A stretch of DNA of 64,000 nucleotides from an uncultured Christensenella sp. (GTDB lineage Bacteria > Bacillota > Clostridia > Christensenellales > Borkfalkiaceae), in assembly GCA_910585705.1 (NCBI GenBank), contig CAJUER010000001.1:54480-118479 (forward strand). Direction: 5' to 3'. Position 1 is the stretch's first letter; each line of letters opens with the position of its first letter. The translations under genes and the position numbers were made by a program. The notes beneath the pieces were generated by a model. The model did no database searches, was not told the DNA's origin, and saw nothing but the letters and a program-made list of their open reading frames with translations. This document shows positions 17,668 to 24,836 of the stretch, in pieces.

Positions 17668-18519
17668 ATGTACGACGTTGCGATTATAGGAAGCGGACCT
17701 GCGGGAATTTCCGCCGCAATCAACTTAAAAATACTCAATAAAAATTTTATATGGTTTTCAAGCCGTACCGTGTCGAAAAAGGTAGGTCAGGCTGAATTTG
17801 TCAAAAACTATTTGGGACTGCCCGACGTTACCGGCGGCGAGCTTGCCTGGACGTTCCGCAACCATTACGAGAGTATGGATATTAAGCCCGAAGAAAAGAC
17901 GGTGACGGGCGTTTACAGGACTGAAGGGCATTTTACTCTGCTTGCGGGGAATGAAAACTATCTTGCAAAGTGCGTAATTCTTTGCACGGGCGTTCAGACG
18001 GAAAAGCCGCTCGAAGGCGAAGAAGAGTTTTTGGGACGCGGCGTAAGCTATTGCGCAACGTGCGACGGAAATTTGTATAAGAACAAAAAAATAGCCGTTC
18101 TCTGCACGGACAAGCAGTTCGAGCACGAGGCGGAATTTCTTGCGGAGCTTTCCAAAAAAGCTTACGTTATGCCTATGTATCGCGGATATGAAATAAAGTC
18201 GGAAAAAGCCGAAGTCATACTCAAAAACCCCGTAAAGGTTTCGGGAGGTATGAAGGTTGACAAGATTCATTTTAAGGACGGCTTTATAGAAGCGGACGGC
18301 TTGTTTATTTTGCGCGGCTCAGTTTCGCCCGCAACTCTTGTTCACGGGTTAAAGACGGAAGGCGGACATATTTCCGTCGCGCGCGATTTGTCGACGAATA
18401 TCAAGGGAATTTTCGCTGCAGGCGACTGCACGGGCAGACCGTACCAGTACGCAAAATCCGCAGGCGAGGGGAACATAGCCGCACATTCCGCAGTAGAATA
18501 TCTTGCAAGCCTTAAATAA
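17668..18519 (+). CDS. Thioredoxin-reductase-like flavoprotein lacking an evident NADPH site
   Basis: 283 residues, shorter than usual NADPH thioredoxin reductases (about 310-320). FAD motif IIGSGPAGISAAI is at the N-terminus, the redox pair YCATCDG has Cys129 and Cys132, and the second FAD segment is GIFAAGDCTGRPYQYAKSAG. Where NADPH enzymes carry GGGxSA and HRRxxxR, this protein has IAVLCTDKQFEHEAEFL and MPMYRGYEIK, so the NADPH loop residues are missing. That is the pattern of ferredoxin-dependent flavin thioredoxin reductases (FFTR) known from clostridia. The [FeFe] hydrogenase immediately upstream also uses ferredoxin. No thioredoxin gene is adjacent. Its own RBS is weak. Confidence 0.8.
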   Translation: MYDVAIIGSGPAGISAAINLKILNKNFIWFSSRTVSKKVGQAEFVKNYLGLPDVTGGELAWTFRNHYESMDIKPEEKTVTGVYRTEGHFTLLAGNENYLAKCVILCTGVQTEKPLEGEEEFLGRGVSYCATCDGNLYKNKKIAVLCTDKQFEHEAEFLAELSKKAYVMPMYRGYEIKSEKAEVILKNPVKVSGGMKVDKIHFKDGFIEADGLFILRGSVSPATLVHGLKTEGGHISVARDLSTNIKGIFAAGDCTGRPYQYAKSAGEGNIAAHSAVEYLASLK

Positions 18520-18537
18520 TAAGTTGAGACGGGCTAG

Positions 18538-18580
18538 CGCCGCGCGGATTTTAATTAAGCGAAATCCGCGCGGCGTTTGT
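18538..18580 (+). terminator. Rho-independent terminator
   Basis: Perfect 14-bp GC-rich stem (18538-18551 with 18562-18575), 10-base loop, then TTTGTAATT. It ends the hydrogenase-reductase unit just before the prmA promoter. Confidence 0.8.
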
Positions 18581-18586
18581 AATTAC

Positions 18587-18615
18587 TTGCAATAAAGCAC
18601 GCCGCGTGTTAAAAT
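18587..18615 (+). promoter_or_regulatory. Sigma-A promoter of prmA, leaderless arrangement
   Basis: TTGCAA (18587-18592), 17-bp spacer, TAAAAT (18610-18615), then ATCTCT and the prmA ATG at 18622. No ribosome binding site fits in the 6-base gap, so transcription probably starts at or beside the A of ATG. Confidence 0.7.
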
Positions 18616-18621
18616 ATCTCT

Positions 18622-19560
18622 ATGAAATTTACCGAACTAACTATACATACTTCCAGCGAGGCGAGCGAGCTTGTCGCCGACGTTTTGTGGCGTTACACTA
18701 ACTACGGCGTAGCCATTTCCGACGTGAAGGACGTAATCGCCCTGCAACGCAACAAAGCGATGTACTGGGATTATATAGACGAAAATTTAACCATAGGCGG
18801 CGACGTACTTGTCAAAGCCTTTATCGCGCTTGACGAGGCGGCGGAAACCGTTCCCGAAATCCGCGCCGATTTGGAGGCGCTGAAAGAAAACGGCGCCGCA
18901 TATTTTTCGTTCGGCACGCTCGAAAGCACACAGCGCACCGTCGAGGGCGACGATTGGCTGGGAATATGGCGCAAGCATTTCCGCCCCATTCACATAGGCG
19001 AAAAAATAGTGGTTTGCCCCGAATGGATAAGCTATGAAAAACAACCCTTCGAGCAGGTTGTCAAGCTCGATTCGAATATGGCTTTCGGTACGGGCGAACA
19101 TGAAACTACGGCAATGTGCCTTAAACTGTTACAGCAGTATTTAACGCCCGACAGCGTGTGCGTAGACGTGGGTTGCGGAAGCGGAATTCTCGGTATTTCC
19201 GCTGTGAAGCTGGGCGCAAAATTTGCGTATCTTACCGACATTGACGACATAGCGGTCAAGAGCGCGACGCACAATGCGCAGATAAACGGCGTGTCGGAAA
19301 AAGTAAAAGTTGCCCGTGCCGACCTTTTGGACAGCGCGGAAATAAAGGGCGACATTCTGCTTGCCAACATAACGGCGGAAATACTTTGCCGCCTTGCGCC
19401 GTCTATACCCAAAAATCTGAAAAACGGCGGTACGCTTATTTTAAGCGGCATTATTGAAAGTCGCCTGAACGTTGTTTACGAAGCGTACAAAGCGCAGGGG
19501 CTTATACCCGATAAAGAGATAAGAGAGGGCGAGTGGTACGCGCTTTCGTTTAAATTATGA
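18622..19560 (+). CDS. prmA: Ribosomal protein L11 methyltransferase
   Basis: 312-residue SAM-dependent methyltransferase modifying ribosomal protein L11. The N-terminal L11-recognition domain (about 1-120) is followed by the catalytic domain with the family signature FGTGEHETTAMCLKLL near residue 155, SAM motif I VDVGCGSGILG near 181 and the catalytic-loop LLANITAEIL near 250. First gene of an operon prmA-rsmE-mtaB-prsW-HIT with ATGA overlaps. The arrangement matches the Firmicutes order downstream of dnaJ, but dnaK/dnaJ are absent here. Its promoter implies a leaderless mRNA. Confidence 0.95.
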   Translation: MKFTELTIHTSSEASELVADVLWRYTNYGVAISDVKDVIALQRNKAMYWDYIDENLTIGGDVLVKAFIALDEAAETVPEIRADLEALKENGAAYFSFGTLESTQRTVEGDDWLGIWRKHFRPIHIGEKIVVCPEWISYEKQPFEQVVKLDSNMAFGTGEHETTAMCLKLLQQYLTPDSVCVDVGCGSGILGISAVKLGAKFAYLTDIDDIAVKSATHNAQINGVSEKVKVARADLLDSAEIKGDILLANITAEILCRLAPSIPKNLKNGGTLILSGIIESRLNVVYEAYKAQGLIPDKEIREGEWYALSFKL

Positions 19561-20285
19561 GCGGACGTAAAAGATTCTTCATTGACAAAATCGAATATCC
19601 CCAAGAAACCGAAGTTACGCTTAGCGGCGAAGAGTTCGTGCATGCCCGCACCGTTCAGCGCATAGAGTCGGGTACGGAAATTACTTTGCTTGACGGAAGC
19701 GGAAACGAATATTCCGCAGTCGTATGCAATGTAGGCAAGCGCGATTTAACCGCGCATATTTTAAGCGCGGAGAAAAGCTGCCGCGAACCGCTTACGAAGA
19801 TTTATTTGCTGTGCGGCGCGTTGAAAGGCGACAAAACCGAGCTTGTAGTGCAGAAGGCGACGGAGCTGGGCGCGTCTGAAATTGCGGTGTTCCAGTCGGA
19901 ATACTGCGCCGCGTATATGAACGCTAATAAGCTTGAAAGATTGCAGAAAGTCGCGCGAGAGGCGGCAAAGCAATGTATGCGCGCGTGCGTGCCGGAAATA
20001 AAATATTACGGTAATTTAAAAGATGCACTTGCTTCTGCGAAAGGCTGTAAAAACAAACTGTTTGCGTGCGAGTTCGCAACCTCTTCCGAAACTGATATAA
20101 CCTCACTCAGCGGTGTGACCGCGATTTTGGTCGGCAGCGAGGGCGGCTTTTCGCAAGCGGAGGCGGAGCTTTCGGCGGAATACGGTTTTTCGCGCATAAC
20201 GCTGGGCAGGAGAATACTCCGCGCGGAAACGGCGGCGGTTGCTTTGACCGCGCTCGTCTCTTACGCGCTTGGAGAGCTTAAATGA
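19557..20285 (+). CDS. rsmE: 16S rRNA (uracil1498-N3)-methyltransferase
   Basis: 242-residue SPOUT-class methyltransferase. It has an N-terminal PUA-like domain with EFVHARTVQRIESG, LLCGALKGDKTELVVQKATE near residue 83, and the C-terminal knot motifs LVGSEGGFSQAEAELS and LGRRILRAETAAVALTAL. It methylates U1498 of 16S rRNA. Its ATG overlaps the prmA stop (ATGA), and its own stop overlaps mtaB the same way, so the three are translationally coupled. Confidence 0.95.
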   Translation: MSGRKRFFIDKIEYPQETEVTLSGEEFVHARTVQRIESGTEITLLDGSGNEYSAVVCNVGKRDLTAHILSAEKSCREPLTKIYLLCGALKGDKTELVVQKATELGASEIAVFQSEYCAAYMNANKLERLQKVAREAAKQCMRACVPEIKYYGNLKDALASAKGCKNKLFACEFATSSETDITSLSGVTAILVGSEGGFSQAEAELSAEYGFSRITLGRRILRAETAAVALTALVSYALGELK

Positions 20286-21499
20286 AGGCGGTTGTGTTCA
20301 CGCTCGGCTGTAAGGTCAACGAGGTGGAAAGCGCGTCGATAATGTCCGCGCTGGAAGCGGCGGGCTGGGAGGTCGGCAACTCGCTCGGCTATGCCGACGC
20401 GTATATTTTAAACACATGCGCCGTCACCCGCGAGGCGGAAAAGAAAAGCAGGCAGCTTGTTGCGCGCGTGCGTAAATTCAATCCCGAAGCCGCTGTTTTC
20501 GTGTGCGGTTGCGCTTCGCAAAAAGACGATGCAAGCTTCCGTAAAAAGGGAGTAACGTTCGTCACGGGCGCACGGAAAAAGGAAGAAGTCGTCTCCGCGT
20601 TCAGTCGTGTGTTCGGCTGTGCGGACTGCGGACTGCCCTATCCCAAACAGGTGAAAACCCGTGCGTTCGTCAAAATTCAGGACGGTTGCAACAATTTCTG
20701 TTCGTACTGCATAATTCCCTATCTTCGCGGCAGAGAGACTTCTCGTCCGCAAGACGATATAGTAAACGAAGTTTTAAACACGGACAGCGCGGAAATAGTT
20801 TTGACGGGCATAAATATTTCGTCGTACAATAAAGGCGATCTTGTTCCTCTTGTTTCGGCTCTGCGCGGCGTGGATAAGAGAATACGCTTCGGCTCGCTCG
20901 AATGTGGCGTTATCACTGAGGGGTTTTTGGATGCGCTTTCGGATTTGAAAGATTTTGCTCCGCAGTTTCATCTGTCTTTACAGAGCGGAAGCGACGCCGT
21001 GTTGAAGGCAATGAACCGCCGTTATACGCGCGCGGAATATCTTGAAAAGTGCGCGAAAATTTACAGCCGTTTTCCCGACGCGGCGATAACGACAGACATA
21101 ATTTCGGGCTTTCCGACCGAAACGGAGCAAGACTTTAATCAAAGTCTTTCCATTATAGAAGAAGCGGGCTTTGCGCGCGTTCACGCATTCTCGTTTTCCC
21201 CGCGCGAGGGCACTGCCGCGTTTAAAATGCGCGGCTTGGAAGACGGGATAAAGGAGCGGCGGCTTAAAGCGCTTTTGACCGCCTCTGAAAGCTGTTCGCA
21301 AAAATATATCGAACGTTTTTGCGGCAGTGAACAGATTATCATCGCGGAAGATTTTAACATGGGTTTTACGAGCGGATATACCGGCAATTATATAAGAGTG
21401 TACGTTCCCGAAAAGCTGGATTCGGGCATAAAATATAAGGTTAAATTGAAGCAAATTTTTAAGGACGGAGTATCAGGCGAAACAGATGGCAAAAACTAA
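20282..21499 (+). CDS. mtaB: tRNA (t6A37) methylthiotransferase
   Basis: 405-residue radical SAM methylthiotransferase converting t6A37 to ms2t6A37. The N-terminal UPF0004 domain has TLGCKVNEVES and NTCAVTREAEKKSR; the radical SAM cluster motif is CNNFCSYCIIPYLRGRETSR near residue 140; HLSLQSGSDAVLKAMNRRYT follows, with a C-terminal TRAM-like domain. ATGA overlap with rsmE. The end overlaps the start of the PrsW-like gene by 14 bases. Confidence 0.94.
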   Translation: MKAVVFTLGCKVNEVESASIMSALEAAGWEVGNSLGYADAYILNTCAVTREAEKKSRQLVARVRKFNPEAAVFVCGCASQKDDASFRKKGVTFVTGARKKEEVVSAFSRVFGCADCGLPYPKQVKTRAFVKIQDGCNNFCSYCIIPYLRGRETSRPQDDIVNEVLNTDSAEIVLTGINISSYNKGDLVPLVSALRGVDKRIRFGSLECGVITEGFLDALSDLKDFAPQFHLSLQSGSDAVLKAMNRRYTRAEYLEKCAKIYSRFPDAAITTDIISGFPTETEQDFNQSLSIIEEAGFARVHAFSFSPREGTAAFKMRGLEDGIKERRLKALLTASESCSQKYIERFCGSEQIIIAEDFNMGFTSGYTGNYIRVYVPEKLDSGIKYKVKLKQIFKDGVSGETDGKN

Positions 21500-23063
21500 A
21501 TCGTTAATCGCACGGGCAACAATTACATACTTATTCAAAGAAACTTTCCGCGCACGGTCCAAAGCGGAGTATAAGGAAATTTTCACACGCGGACTTAACG
21601 AAGATAACAGCGGCGTAAGCGGTGCATTCCCGTGGCTTTACGTCCGCGCGTTTTTTGTGCTTTTGGTGCTGTTTACGGTTAATATTCTCGTTCTGCGCCT
21701 CACCAACAATCAGCTTTATATTCCTTCAGTAATATTTCTCGGCGGAATTACCTTCACCGTTCCGTTCATTGTTCTTTTGTTCGAGCTGTACCCTAAGCGC
21801 GACGTGAGTCTGTTTCTCGTGCTTGCGCTGCTGGTCGCCGGCGGTACTGCGGCGGGCGTGCTTACTCAGGTAGGTTATAAGTTCATTCGTCCCGAAAACG
21901 AATGGCTTTCTGCCTTGCTTGCAGGCTGTCTCGAAGAGGTGTGTAAAGCCGTTCCCGCAATTATCGCGATAGCCTTTTTTAAACAAAAAAATTCCTACGC
22001 GTGCTATCTGTTTGCGGCGACAGTCGGCGCCGGCTTTTCCGTAATAGAGGATATGGGCTATATTTTCGTCTATTCGGATAACTACTTTGTCGATATTCAG
22101 ACGACCGTTACGATTTTTATGGACAGGGGACTTTCGTCTTTCTGCACGCATATTCTCTGGACGGGTGCGATAGGCTGGGCTTACTCATATATCAAAAAAC
22201 CGTTCAAGTCCGTGCGTTTCTTTTTAATGGTGCTTTTAAGCGTTGCAATGCACGTTTGCTGGGATTTTCCCCTCGAAGGCTGGTGGCAGGTTCTCGATAT
22301 AGGTCTGTGCGTCGTCGTTGCGGCTGCCGTCAATCTTGCGATAGTCCATCTTTCGCGCAGAAATACGCTTTCCTCCGAAATGGATTTAACCGCCGTGAAT
22401 GAGGAAATTATCCGCGAAGCCAAAGCAATGGGCGAGAGAATGCGCTTTACAAACGCCGCAAACCTTACTTACGTCATTATGTGGTCGGCGTTGTGCGTGA
22501 TGATTTTGCTTTTCTGCGCAATGCCCATAGGTATGGATTACCGCCGCGTAGAGTACGATTCGAAAGAGGAATTTATCGCCTTTTTGGAAGACGGACGCAG
22601 CTTTTACAAAGGCCGCGACAGGGAATATAACAGAAATCAGCCGAATGTGGAAGAGCGGTGGATAGAAGGCGAACTGACCTATGTGGTTCAACGCGCAGAG
22701 ATAGACGGTTACGACTATTATTTCGGTTATTATATTACCCGCGAATCGGGATATGAAATATTCGACCTTTACGGCATATCCGTTGAGGTGGAAGTAAACA
22801 ACGTGACCATGCAGTGTCCGAGTACTTCGTACAAGTTCGGAAATTCCGGCGACGAGTGGGTTTTCGATATAAATTCGGACGAAGTGCGCAACTATAAATA
22901 TAAATCCGACGGAAGCGTAACGGCAGTGCTCACCGCCGAAGAATTCGAGGGGTACGACGTACTCATAATAATGTGCGGAGTCGGCTGTGCGGTAACGCTT
23001 GCAAGCTTCGTTGTAATTTTGGGACTGAGATTAAAGATAAGGAGTATGAAAGATGCTGAATAA
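21486..23063 (+). CDS. PrsW-family intramembrane protease-like protein with extracytoplasmic extension
   Basis: 525 residues. The N-terminal half has about eight membrane spans and the PrsW signature residues: Glu150-Glu151 in CLEEVCKAVPA, FSVIEDMGY (Glu188, Asp189) and His222 in FCTHILWTG, which are proposed metal-protease ligands of the PrsW/CPBP clan. After two further spans (near 280 and 340) comes a soluble segment of about 150 residues rich in Tyr/Glu, then a last span at the C-terminus (about 495-515), so this domain probably faces outward. PrsW of Bacillus cleaves an anti-sigma factor; the target here is unknown. It is inserted between mtaB and the HIT gene in an otherwise standard operon. 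Confidence 0.75.
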   Translation: MAKTKSLIARATITYLFKETFRARSKAEYKEIFTRGLNEDNSGVSGAFPWLYVRAFFVLLVLFTVNILVLRLTNNQLYIPSVIFLGGITFTVPFIVLLFELYPKRDVSLFLVLALLVAGGTAAGVLTQVGYKFIRPENEWLSALLAGCLEEVCKAVPAIIAIAFFKQKNSYACYLFAATVGAGFSVIEDMGYIFVYSDNYFVDIQTTVTIFMDRGLSSFCTHILWTGAIGWAYSYIKKPFKSVRFFLMVLLSVAMHVCWDFPLEGWWQVLDIGLCVVVAAAVNLAIVHLSRRNTLSSEMDLTAVNEEIIREAKAMGERMRFTNAANLTYVIMWSALCVMILLFCAMPIGMDYRRVEYDSKEEFIAFLEDGRSFYKGRDREYNRNQPNVEERWIEGELTYVVQRAEIDGYDYYFGYYITRESGYEIFDLYGISVEVEVNNVTMQCPSTSYKFGNSGDEWVFDINSDEVRNYKYKSDGSVTAVLTAEEFEGYDVLIIMCGVGCAVTLASFVVILGLRLKIRSMKDAE

Positions 23064-23391
23064 CGACTGTATTTTCTGCAAAATAATAAAGGGCGAAATA
23101 TCTTGCGCAAAGGTTTACGAGGACGGGAAAATGCTCGTTTTTAAGGACATAGAACCCAAAGCGAAGGTGCATTTGCTCGCGGTTGCAAAGGACCACTTCA
23201 AGCTCATTTCCGAAGCGGACGAAGCCCGTGCCGAGCTTATAAAATATATGCTTATGAAAATTCCGCAAATTGCGGAGAACAACGGCTGCGACAACGGCTA
23301 CCGACTGGTGATAAATCAGGGAGAGGACGCCGGGCAGACGGTTTTCCATTTGCATATACACATACTCGGCGGCGAGCCGCTCGAACAATAA
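23053..23391 (+). CDS. HIT family nucleotide hydrolase (HinT-like)
   Basis: 112-residue histidine triad protein. DCIFCKIIKGEISC at the N-terminus carries the CxxC of bacterial HinT, and the catalytic triad block is FHLHIHILGGEPL near the C-terminus. It hydrolyses purine nucleoside phosphoramidates or adenylated intermediates. It overlaps the PrsW-like gene by 11 bases and ends the prmA operon; the AAGGAG of its RBS lies within the upstream gene. Confidence 0.93.
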   Translation: MLNNDCIFCKIIKGEISCAKVYEDGKMLVFKDIEPKAKVHLLAVAKDHFKLISEADEARAELIKYMLMKIPQIAENNGCDNGYRLVINQGEDAGQTVFHLHIHILGGEPLEQ

Positions 23392-23423
23392 ACGGTATTA
23401 TAAAATTTGATAAAATTGTAAAT

Positions 23424-23462
23424 AAAAAACGTACGCGTAATTAAAGTGCGTACGTTTTTTTA
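23424..23462. terminator. Bidirectional terminator between HIT and WYL genes
   Basis: A/T-flanked stem AACGTACGC with GCGTACGTT and an 11-base loop, with A-run before and seven T after. It serves both converging units. Confidence 0.85.
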
Positions 23463-23463
23463 T

Positions 23464-24384
23464 TTAGTTCTGTTCGTAAATCCGCTTTGCGGCGCAAATT
23501 ACTTTTTCTTTAACCGATTGCGGTTCAAGCACCTTAACGGCTCCGCCGTAGCTTAAAATTTTATTTACCAGTCCTCCGTTGTCGGGCAACGTCATACGCG
23601 CGATAAACGAATTGCCTCGCGGCTCGATATTGTCTATACCAAGCCATTCCTCTGCGTCGGCAATAGAGCTTTTTTCTATTTCCAGCACCACGTCGCACAG
23701 TTCGGCGGAGGTGTAGGTAAAGTCTAAATCCAGCTCGTCGCGCATAATTTCTTTTTTAACGAAATTTCCGCCCGTCAGCGTCGCGCTTTTAATTCTTCCG
23801 ATTTTGAATGTTCTGAATGTCTGTTTGGTATGGCAGAACGCATAAACATACCAAACGTTTTGTTTGAAAATCAGAACGTGCGGGTCTATTACTCTTTTGC
23901 TGTGTTCGCCGTCGCGTGAAACGTAGTCGATAAAAAGGCTTTGCCGCTCGTTCACCGCCTTTTCGCAAACGCGCATCTTTTCGGAAAAGCTTTTGCTGTC
24001 GCCCCAAGTTCCGCCGTCTATAATAATGTTTCCGCACACCGAAAGTTCGCGCTTTTCCGTCTTTTGCTGGCTTTGCAGTTTTTCCAGCGCTGCGAGTATG
24101 TTTTCGTCGGTCACTTGCGAGCGCATGGCTTGAAGCGCGTTCACGGTTGCGGCGTACTCCTCGCGCGTAAAGTAGCCTGTGGGCAGGCGGAATGTGTCGG
24201 CAATGGTAATTCCGCCGTACCGCCCGCGCGTAACGTCTACCGGAATACCGCAAACGTTCAGCTCGTCAATGTACCTGTATACGCTTCGTTTGGATATTTC
24301 GTAGCGTTCGGCAATGAATTTAGCGGTCAGCTTGCGCCTTGCAAGCAGAAGCATCATAATATTTATCATTATCTGGTATTTCAT
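23464..24384 (-). CDS. WYL-domain transcriptional regulator
   Basis: 306 residues. The N-terminal HTH_11-type helix-turn-helix is about residues 5-60 (ISKRSVYRYIDELNVCGIPV), followed by the WYL domain from about 130 to 205 with VIDPHVLIFKQNVWYVYAFC and a WCX-like C-terminal part. Such DeoR-like YafY/YobV-type regulators sense nucleotides or other ligands. A strong promoter (24451-24479) and a 15-bp palindrome lie upstream. Divergent from a two-gene micro-ORF pair, its most obvious regulatory target besides itself. A CGGAG site precedes the ATG. Confidence 0.9.
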   Translation of the reverse strand: MKYQIMINIMMLLLARRKLTAKFIAERYEISKRSVYRYIDELNVCGIPVDVTRGRYGGITIADTFRLPTGYFTREEYAATVNALQAMRSQVTDENILAALEKLQSQQKTEKRELSVCGNIIIDGGTWGDSKSFSEKMRVCEKAVNERQSLFIDYVSRDGEHSKRVIDPHVLIFKQNVWYVYAFCHTKQTFRTFKIGRIKSATLTGGNFVKKEIMRDELDLDFTYTSAELCDVVLEIEKSSIADAEEWLGIDNIEPRGNSFIARMTLPDNGGLVNKILSYGGAVKVLEPQSVKEKVICAAKRIYEQN

Positions 24385-24450
24385 TTTTAATCACTCCGTC
24401 ATATTTTGTTAATGCAACGAATAGTATAAACCGTTAAAAGAATTTAAAAA

Positions 24451-24479
24451 ATTTTATCATATATGACAGTTATTGTCAA
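24451..24479 (-). promoter_or_regulatory. Promoter of the WYL regulator with overlapping palindrome
   Basis: On the minus strand TTGACA (24474-24479), 17-bp spacer, TGATAAAAT (extended -10; TAAAAT at 24451-24456). The inverted repeat TGACAgttatTGTCA (24464-24478) covers the -35 element and is a candidate autoregulatory operator. Confidence 0.75.
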
Positions 24480-24524
24480 GTATTAGATGTAGAATGAAAT
24501 TGTAATAAATAGGAGAAAAGAAAA

Positions 24525-24707
24525 ATGACTTATACGGCGTATATAGAAAGACAGAAAAACATAATTAAAAACCGCCATGAAAGCGATTTTATGATTGTTC
24601 GCAGTACGGCGTATGCGGAGGAGGACAGCGAACAGCTTTTCCGCGAGCTTTTGTCTCTCGGCGGCTTGAATACTTCCGAAAGACTTAACGCGGGGAGAGA
24701 GGTATGA
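24525..24707 (+). CDS. Small 60-residue protein of unknown function
   Basis: Charged soluble 60-residue protein, MTYTAYIERQKNIIKNRHES onward, with an acidic C-terminal half and no recognised domain. It has a good TAGGAG site 9 bases before the ATG and its stop overlaps the next start as ATGA, which supports real translation. It lies divergent from the WYL regulator, sharing the palindrome-containing intergenic region. Function unknown. Confidence 0.6.
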   Translation: MTYTAYIERQKNIIKNRHESDFMIVRSTAYAEEDSEQLFRELLSLGGLNTSERLNAGREV

Positions 24708-24781
24708 TTAACTTCGTAAAAAAAGCGGCGCACCTTGCCATTGTGGTGTCCGCCGCATTTATGCTCACGGTCATAATCTGA
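24704..24781 (+). CDS. 25-residue single-span membrane microprotein
   Basis: Very short ORF starting MINFVKKAAHLAIVVSAAF and ending in a hydrophobic LTVII. It has a basic N-terminus and one predicted membrane helix. It overlaps the previous stop (ATGA), and a purine-rich GGGGAGAGAGG immediately upstream acts as ribosome binding site. A bidirectional terminator follows within 20 bases. Coupling plus RBS makes it a credible gene despite its length. It might be a toxin-like peptide or a regulator of a membrane protein; nothing in the sequence decides this. Confidence 0.5.
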   Translation: MINFVKKAAHLAIVVSAAFMLTVII

Positions 24782-24800
24782 CCGTTTTTAAAACATAATA

Positions 24801-24836
24801 AAAGCTCCCCGAAACTTCGGGGAGCTTTGCTTTTTT
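24801..24836. terminator. Bidirectional terminator
   Basis: 13-bp stem (24801-24813 with 24816-24828), then GCTTTTTT on plus. It ends the micro-ORF pair on plus; on minus, where only a short T-stretch follows, it lies directly after the phosphoglucomutase stop. Confidence 0.85.
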
